Assembly (NCBI GenBank): GCA_934565615.1
Contig: CAKTIH010000033.1
Location: forward strand, 1-17,751
Reading direction: 5' to 3'
Origin: an uncultured Oscillospiraceae bacterium
Lineage (GTDB): Bacteria > Bacillota > Clostridia > Oscillospirales > Oscillospiraceae
DNA length: 17,751 nucleotides
Under the pieces are notes generated by a model. It searched no databases, was not told where the DNA came from, and was given only the letters and a program-made list of their open reading frames with translations. This document shows, piece by piece, positions 13,282 through 17,751 of the stretch (position 1 is its first letter; every line of letters begins with the position of its first letter). Position numbers and translations under genes: made by a program.

Positions 13282-14489
13282 AGGCCGAGCCTCCCGGCAA
13301 GCCTGCCGCTCGCCCACGCCCACTGGAGGTTATAGCCGCCGCAGTCCCCGTCGATATCCAGCAGCTCCCCGCAGACAAAGAGCCCGGGCATGAACCAGCT
13401 CTCAAGCGTTTCGGGATTGAATCCGCCGGTGCGAATACCGCCGGCGGTGACCTGCGCGTTATCAAAGCCCTCGGTGCCGAGGAGCTTCAGGCGAAAGCCC
13501 TTGCAGGACCTTGCAAGAGCGGCAAGCTGCCGGTCGGTGAGGGCCTTTATCGGCGCATTCGCGTCAAGCGCGGTATACTTGACGAGCATTTTCCCAAGGC
13601 GGTTATGGAGCATACCGGCGAGGATATCGGCCGCGGCAAGCTCAGGGAGCTTTTCGCGGCGCTGGCGGAGCATTGCGGTGACGGCCTCAACAGAATAGTC
13701 CGCGAAGAAGTCGGCCTCGATACTCAGCCCCTTACCGCCGGTGGAGGCAGCGCGGGAAACATCAAACGCGGCGGGACCGGAGACGCCGTTATCGGTAAAT
13801 TGCAGTTCGCCCCGGCTCTCGGCAAGCATTTCCCCACCGGAATTGAGATGCAGGCGGCAGTCAGCGCGCACGCCCTTGAGAGAGCGCGGATACTCGGGCT
13901 CGGTGATGAGCTGGACAAGGCTGGGATAAAGCCCGGTTCGCTTATGGCCGAGGGGCTTCAAGAGCTCATAGCCGTCGGACACGCCGCCGAGCTTTGCACC
14001 GGCAGCACCGCCGCAGGCGACGATGAGCTTATCGCAATGGAGCGTCTCACTATCGGTGACGACCGCCCAGCCGGTATCATCGCGGTATATTTCCTTGGCG
14101 GAAGTCGCCGATCTGAGCTCAACGCCCGACTGCTCCAGTGCAAAGCGGAGCACATCGAGGACGGAATTGGCGGAGTTTGAAAGCGGGTAGACACGCCCGC
14201 CGTACTCCTCGACCGTGACAAGGCCAAGGGAGTGAAAATACTCCAGCGCCTTCTCAGGCGGGAACTTCTCAAGCGCGGGGACTGCAAAGGCGGGGTTCTC
14301 CCCATGGTAATTCTCGGGCGATGCGCCGGTATTGGTGAGGTTGCAGCGGCCGTTGCCGGTGGCAAGCAGCTTGCGTCCGATGCGCTGCTGGCGCTCAATG
14401 ACGATGACGCGGCGGCTCTTATCCTCCGCGGCGGTAAGCGCGGCGATGAGCCCGGAGGCTCCGCCGCCGATAACGATCACAGTTTCCAT
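13278..14489 (-). CDS. BaiN/YhiN-family FAD-dependent oxidoreductase
   Basis: The 403-residue flavoprotein belongs to the HI0933/YhiN group, which includes BaiN, a flavoprotein implicated in clostridial bile-acid 7-dehydroxylation. Visible are the N-terminal FAD fold VIVIGGGASGLIAALTAA (4-21), the family signature GRKLLATGNGRCNLTNTG, a central GGRVYPLSNSANSVLD segment, and the C-terminal flavin patch GLFVCGELLDIDGDCGGYNLQWAWASG. Most members have no proven substrate, so bile-acid chemistry should not be assumed. I chose the ATG at 14489, with GGAGAATGAAT upstream. An earlier in-frame ATG (14516) would overlap the asparaginase gene. It lies 4 bases after asparaginase. Confidence 0.88.
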   Translation of the reverse strand: METVIVIGGGASGLIAALTAAEDKSRRVIVIERQQRIGRKLLATGNGRCNLTNTGASPENYHGENPAFAVPALEKFPPEKALEYFHSLGLVTVEEYGGRVYPLSNSANSVLDVLRFALEQSGVELRSATSAKEIYRDDTGWAVVTDSETLHCDKLIVACGGAAGAKLGGVSDGYELLKPLGHKRTGLYPSLVQLITEPEYPRSLKGVRADCRLHLNSGGEMLAESRGELQFTDNGVSGPAAFDVSRAASTGGKGLSIEADFFADYSVEAVTAMLRQRREKLPELAAADILAGMLHNRLGKMLVKYTALDANAPIKALTDRQLAALARSCKGFRLKLLGTEGFDNAQVTAGGIRTGGFNPETLESWFMPGLFVCGELLDIDGDCGGYNLQWAWASGRLAGRLGL

Positions 14490-14493
14490 ATAT

Positions 14494-15492
14494 TCATTCT
14501 CCGTGCAGGATGTCATGCGCGACGGGGGTATAGAACAGGCGGCTGACCTCGGCGGGGTCTTTGGTCTGGCCGAGGATCCACATCAGCTTTGCATAGACGG
14601 CTTCGGTGGTCATATCGTAAGCTTCAAGGACGAGGGGGTTACTCTTGAGGCTGTGGCCGACGGAGTAGACCGATAGGTCGGAGCCCTCATTCTGCACCTG
14701 GGTCGTCATGACGATGAACTTGCCCTCGGCGGTATGGCGCTCGACAAGCTCAAACAGGCGGCTGTCATTATAAGAGGGCAGACCGCCGACGCCGAAGCAC
14801 TCGATGATGAGCGCGTCATTGCGGGTAAGGAGAAAGTCGAGCACCTCGGGATCCGTGCCGGGAACCATCTTCACAAGGGCGACATGCTCATCGAGCTTAT
14901 CGCAAAACAGCGGCGCGGGCAGCGTATCAGGCGCAATATAGCGCATCAAACGGTGATCGTGCAGGATGGCAAGGTCGGGGTAATTGATGCTGGAAAAGGC
15001 GGCGAAGCTCTTGGAGCAGGTCTTTCTCGCGCGGGTGCCGAGAATGACGCGGCCGCTGAACACGATATCGACCCCGGCAAGCTGGCCCGAACAGGCGCAG
15101 ACAAAGGCATCGGTCAGGTTGAGCTTGGAGTCGGTAGAGTCATAGTTGATTGGTTTCTGCGCGCCGGTTATCATAATGGGCTTGTCCGCGCCCTGAACGA
15201 GATAGCTCAGCGCGGCGGCGGTATAGGCCATGGTATCGGTGCCGTGGCTGATGACGAAGCCGTCATAGCGCGCATAATTATCGCGCAGAGCCTGAGCGAC
15301 GGCGATCCAGTGCGCAGGGGTTATATTGGTGCTGTCAAGGCTGAAAAGGGACTTGCAGTCGACACGGCAGAGCGAGCTTATCGCGGGGACATAGCGCAGC
15401 AGCTGCTCCGGGGTGAGCTCCGGGGTCAGGCCGTCGGGCGTCATTTCGGAGGCGATGGTGCCGCCGGTGCCGAGCATGAGGATGTTTTTCAT
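14494..15492 (-). CDS. Type I L-asparaginase
   Basis: The enzyme hydrolyses asparagine to aspartate and ammonia. The 332-residue protein is the normal length for cytoplasmic asparaginase. It has no signal peptide. Both catalytic threonines are visible: T12 in GTGGTIAS (8-15) and T85 in SHGTDT (82-87) with the adjacent Asp D86. The ITGAQKPI stretch supplies the conserved Lys region. AAGGAAG lies upstream of the ATG. It is the first gene of the minus-strand operon and reads away from the serine dehydratase genes, with both promoters in the shared 165-base gap. Substrate preference (Asn versus Gln) cannot be told. Confidence 0.92.
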   Translation of the reverse strand: MKNILMLGTGGTIASEMTPDGLTPELTPEQLLRYVPAISSLCRVDCKSLFSLDSTNITPAHWIAVAQALRDNYARYDGFVISHGTDTMAYTAAALSYLVQGADKPIMITGAQKPINYDSTDSKLNLTDAFVCACSGQLAGVDIVFSGRVILGTRARKTCSKSFAAFSSINYPDLAILHDHRLMRYIAPDTLPAPLFCDKLDEHVALVKMVPGTDPEVLDFLLTRNDALIIECFGVGGLPSYNDSRLFELVERHTAEGKFIVMTTQVQNEGSDLSVYSVGHSLKSNPLVLEAYDMTTEAVYAKLMWILGQTKDPAEVSRLFYTPVAHDILHGE

Positions 15493-15528
15493 ATCGGGTG
15501 CTTCCTTGTTAAATCGTCATAATAGATA

Positions 15529-15557
15529 ATTATAGCAAGTCGGGAGAAATTATTCAA
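15529..15557 (-). promoter_or_regulatory. Promoter of the asparaginase operon
   Basis: On the minus strand TTGAAT (15557-15552) and a perfect TATAAT (15534-15529) are separated by 17 bases. Transcription would start near 15522, about 30 bases before the asparaginase ATG. Confidence 0.75.
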
Positions 15558-15586
15558 CGGTATCACGTACCCTTTCGGTGTTCTTC

Positions 15587-15615
15587 TTGAAAAAGTAATC
15601 GACGTTTAGTATAAT
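15587..15615 (+). promoter_or_regulatory. Promoter of the serine dehydratase operon
   Basis: TTGAAA (15587-15592) and a perfect TATAAT (15610-15615) are separated by 17 bases. Transcription would start near 15622. An in-frame ATG at 15631 would then lie only about nine bases into the transcript without a ribosome site, supporting the later start at 15658. Confidence 0.78.
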
Positions 15616-15657
15616 AATTTTATAGATTTTATGCACAGAGATAAAGGGGGCGGGGCA

Positions 15658-16317
15658 ATGGATATCTTTGACCTCATCGGCCCGGTAATGGTAGGGCCGA
15701 GCAGCTCACACACGGCAGGCGCGGTGCGCATCGGCTACGTGGCAAGGAAGCTCCTCGGAGAGGAACCGAAGAGCGCAAGGATCACACTGCACGGCTCCTT
15801 TGCCGCGACAGGCCGCGGGCACGGCACGGACAAGGCAATAGTCGCGGGGCTGCTGGGAATGCGCCCGGACGACGAGCGCATACCGCACAGCTTTGAGCTG
15901 GCCTGGGAGCAGGGGCTTGACTTCTCCTTTGAGCTGCGGGAGCTTCGCGCCGCGCACCCGAACACAGCAAGGCTCGACCTCACCGGCAAAAGCGGCAGGC
16001 GGCTCAGCATGACAGGCGCATCCGTCGGCGGCGGGCGCATAGAGGTGCGCGAGCTTGACGGGATAGCGCTGTCGTTCTCGGCGGAAAAGCCGACGCTCAT
16101 CATCCGCAACGAGGATCAGCCGGGGAGCATATCGATAGTTTCGGCGGTGCTGGCAAACCTCGGGATAAACATTGCGACCTTCCACGTAAACCGCAGCTCG
16201 CGCGGCGGGCAGGCGATAATGGTCATAGAGTGCGACTCGCCCGTATCGCAAAGCACGGTGAACACCATCGCCGCGATGCAGGGGATCATAAGCGCGGCGG
16301 CGGTCGACACGGACTGA
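15658..16317 (+). CDS. sdaAB: L-serine dehydratase, beta subunit
   Basis: Together with the alpha subunit it deaminates L-serine to pyruvate and ammonia using a [4Fe-4S] cluster. The 219-residue protein has the family opening MDIFDLIGPVMVGPSSSHTAGAVRIG. An alpha/beta domain follows, with GSFAATGRGHGTDKA. A C-terminal ACT domain (about 145-219) includes the loop RNEDQPGSISIVSAVLANLGINI. ACT domains usually bind amino acids, so serine sensing is plausible. The ATG at 15658 has AAAGGGGG upstream. The alpha gene starts 13 bases after the stop. Confidence 0.93.
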   Translation: MDIFDLIGPVMVGPSSSHTAGAVRIGYVARKLLGEEPKSARITLHGSFAATGRGHGTDKAIVAGLLGMRPDDERIPHSFELAWEQGLDFSFELRELRAAHPNTARLDLTGKSGRRLSMTGASVGGGRIEVRELDGIALSFSAEKPTLIIRNEDQPGSISIVSAVLANLGINIATFHVNRSSRGGQAIMVIECDSPVSQSTVNTIAAMQGIISAAAVDTD

Positions 16318-16330
16318 GGAGGTTCAGGCG

Positions 16331-17206
16331 ATGGCGGTATTTTTATCGGTAAAGGAGCTTCTCTCGGGCGCTGAGAGCGCGGGGCTGGAGCTTTGGGAAT
16401 ACGTCCTGCGCGCGAGCGCGGACGAGACAGGGATAAGCACGGAGCGTTCATGGGCGCAGATGTCCGCGCGGCTTGAGGCAATGAAGAAGGCCGACGCCTC
16501 CTATGACGCCGGGATGCGCTCACACAGCGGGCTGACCGGCGGGGACGGGGCGAAGATGGACACCTACGCCGCAAACGGCGGCGGGATATGCGGGGAGTTC
16601 ATCGACGGCATTCTTGCCGCGGCGCTGCGCATGGGCGAATGCAACGCCTGCATGCACTGCATCGTCGCGGCTCCGACGGCGGGCGCGTGCGGAGTTCTGC
16701 CGGCGGTGCTGCTGCCATACGGCAGGCGCTACAAGCTTTCCGACGACGCGCTTATAAAGGCGCTGTATGTCGCGTCCGGCTTCGGCGCGGTGATAGCGCA
16801 GCGCGCCTCGATATCCGGGGCGGAAGCGGGCTGCCAGGCGGAGATAGGCACGGCGGCGGCGATGGCCGCGGCGGCGCTCGTTTACCTCCACGGCGGCAGC
16901 GCCGCGCAGATGGCAAACGCGGCGGCAATGGCGCTCAAGAACATGATGGGCTTAGTATGTGACCCTGTGGCAGGCTTAGTCGAGGTGCCGTGCATAAAGC
17001 GCAACGCGGCGGGCGCGATGAACGCGCTGTGCGCGGCCGAAATGGCGCTGGCAGGAATAGAATCACGCATACCGCCGGATGAGGTGATAGACGCGATGGC
17101 GGCGGTCGGCGCGGCGCTCCCATCCACACTGCGCGAAACGGGCATGGGCGGCATTGCCGCAAGCCCCACGGCGGTAAGGTTCAGGGAAGAGTTCTTCGGG
17201 CAGTGA
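16331..17206 (+). CDS. sdaAA: L-serine dehydratase, alpha subunit (iron-sulfur)
   Basis: This is the catalytic, cluster-bearing subunit. The 291-residue protein keeps three cysteines at the spacing of the family: C168 in GAEAGC, C210 in GLVCDPVAG, and C221 in VEVPC (42 and 11 residues apart, as in the one-chain bacterial enzymes). The central SHSGLTGGDGAKM and APTAGACGVLPA stretches are also characteristic. No transmembrane segment is present; the Ala/Gly-rich helices are soluble-protein helices. GGAGG overlaps the upstream stop and precedes the ATG by about 9 bases. Ile is often coded by ATA here, unlike in the atp genes. The cluster is oxygen-labile, in line with an anaerobe. Confidence 0.95.
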   Translation: MAVFLSVKELLSGAESAGLELWEYVLRASADETGISTERSWAQMSARLEAMKKADASYDAGMRSHSGLTGGDGAKMDTYAANGGGICGEFIDGILAAALRMGECNACMHCIVAAPTAGACGVLPAVLLPYGRRYKLSDDALIKALYVASGFGAVIAQRASISGAEAGCQAEIGTAAAMAAAALVYLHGGSAAQMANAAAMALKNMMGLVCDPVAGLVEVPCIKRNAAGAMNALCAAEMALAGIESRIPPDEVIDAMAAVGAALPSTLRETGMGGIAASPTAVRFREEFFGQ

Positions 17207-17269
17207 CCTGTGATACACAAAGTATACTTTTTTGTGATTTTCCTGCGGTGATTTTTGTCAAATTGTCCT

Positions 17270-17299
17270 TTGACTTTTGGCCGTATGCTCTGATAAAAT
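17270..17299 (+). promoter_or_regulatory. Promoter before the MFS transporter gene
   Basis: TTGACT (17270-17275) and TAAAAT (17294-17299) are separated by 18 bases. The expected start of transcription (about 17306) coincides with the first base of the hairpin that follows, so the new transcript would begin with that structure. Confidence 0.6.
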
Positions 17300-17305
17300 A
17301 AACAT

Positions 17306-17359
17306 AACAACGAGTAGCTGACAGCGTAATTCCGGTTGTCAGCTGCCCGTTGTTTTTTT
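17306..17359 (+). terminator. Terminator-like hairpin in the MFS gene leader
   Basis: Two nested perfect arms are present: AACAACG (17306-17312) with CGTTGTT (17348-17354), and AGCTGACA (17316-17323) with TGTCAGCT (17337-17344). A run of seven T (17353-17359) follows. It can end sdaAA transcripts. Because a promoter lies just upstream and the transporter gene just downstream, it may also work as an attenuator. Confidence 0.75.
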
Positions 17360-17395
17360 GCTGTCCTTTTATATTAAGTCAGGAGATATTTTGAA

Positions 17396-17751
17396 ATGGA
17401 AAAATCGGAAAAGCTCTGGAGCCGAAATTTCGTGCTCATCATCGTTATCAACTTCCTCGTGTTCATGAACCACATCATGCTGCTGTCTACCTTCCCGTTT
17501 TACATTGAGAGCCTCGGCGGCAGCGAAGCGCTGGCCGGTCTTGCGGCGACGCTGTTTTCATTCGTCGCGGTACTCTGCCGTCCGTTCGTCGGATGGATGC
17601 TCGACAACGGAAAGCGCAGGACAATCCTTGCGATAGGTCTGTGCGGAATGATTTTGATGCCGCTGGGCTATATGGCGGCGTCGGTGATCTTCCTCGCGTT
17701 TGTATTCAGGATGGTGCACGGCGCGTCGCTTGCGCTGTCGAACACCTCGAC
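17396..17751 (+). CDS. MFS transporter (N-terminal part, 3' end outside window)
   Basis: The first 118 codons are visible and run off the end. The protein starts MEKSEKLWSRNFVLIIVINF with a short charged lead-in to helix 1 (about 11-30), and continues with helix 2 from about residue 42. The loop between helices 2 and 3 reads FVGWMLDNGKRRT, a form of the major facilitator G-x-x-x-D-x-x-G-R-R/K signature, and helices 3 and 4 follow. This looks like a 12-helix efflux-type MFS protein, but the substrate is unknown. AGGAGAT sits about nine bases before the ATG. Leader structure upstream suggests regulated expression. Confidence 0.88.
   Translation, partial: MEKSEKLWSRNFVLIIVINFLVFMNHIMLLSTFPFYIESLGGSEALAGLAATLFSFVAVLCRPFVGWMLDNGKRRTILAIGLCGMILMPLGYMAASVIFLAFVFRMVHGASLALSNTS

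Noticed and set aside
15631..15657. Earlier ATG for the serine dehydratase beta subunit
   Set aside because: It lies about nine bases after the predicted transcription start without a ribosome site; the family begins at MDIFDLIGP.
1..17751. CRISPR arrays, tRNA or rRNA genes, phage or transposase genes
   Set aside because: I saw no regularly spaced repeats, cloverleaf-type genes, or mobile-element proteins in the window.

Overview
The window is a stretch of chromosome from an anaerobic, fermentative Firmicute, most likely a Clostridia member of the Oscillospiraceae/Ruminococcaceae type. This is inferred from GC-rich genes between AT-rich gaps, Gram-positive style promoters (TTGNNN-N17-TATNNT), strong GGAGG ribosome sites, an oxygen-sensitive two-subunit iron-sulfur serine dehydratase, and a BaiN-type flavoprotein. 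No phage, transposase, CRISPR, tRNA or rRNA is visible. The layout is ordinary except for the ATP synthase and one small repeat element.

Left part (1-1907): the C-terminal end of an amidohydrolase, a hairpin terminator, and an EamA/DMT-family permease. A 343-base gap follows. It holds a probable terminator, a consensus promoter and a structured leader for the ATP synthase operon.

Centre (1908-8201): an F-type ATP synthase operon in the order a, c, b, alpha, gamma, beta, epsilon, ending in a strong 18-bp-stem terminator. There is no separate delta gene (atpH). Its place between b and alpha is taken by an extended alpha subunit whose first ~80 residues look like the C-terminal domain of delta. 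The operon thus encodes a delta(CTD)-alpha fusion and no delta N-terminal domain. The c subunit is also unusual: it has a signal-peptide-like N-terminus and an Ala/Asp repeat linker before the usual hairpin.

Middle right (8341-10985): a minus-strand pair (a small conserved-looking protein of unknown function, then greA). It is separated from a plus-strand pair (glutamate racemase murI, then a DUF1934/YwiB-like protein) by an intergenic element of about 280 bp. That element has near-perfect 27-bp terminal inverted repeats and internal hairpins, and resembles a MITE.

Right part (10988-17751): a compact four-gene minus-strand run (type I asparaginase, BaiN-like flavoprotein, COG2509-like flavoprotein, YczE/YitT-like membrane protein). 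It is divergent from a plus-strand serine dehydratase pair (sdaAB, sdaAA), with two well-formed back-to-back promoters between them. The window ends inside an MFS transporter preceded by a promoter and a terminator-like leader hairpin.

Together the genes cover energy coupling (ATP synthase), amino-acid catabolism (asparaginase, serine dehydratase), D-glutamate supply for the cell wall, and transcript-cleavage fidelity (GreA). The observation most worth following is the delta-alpha fusion, which would put a stator-binding domain on all three alpha subunits.
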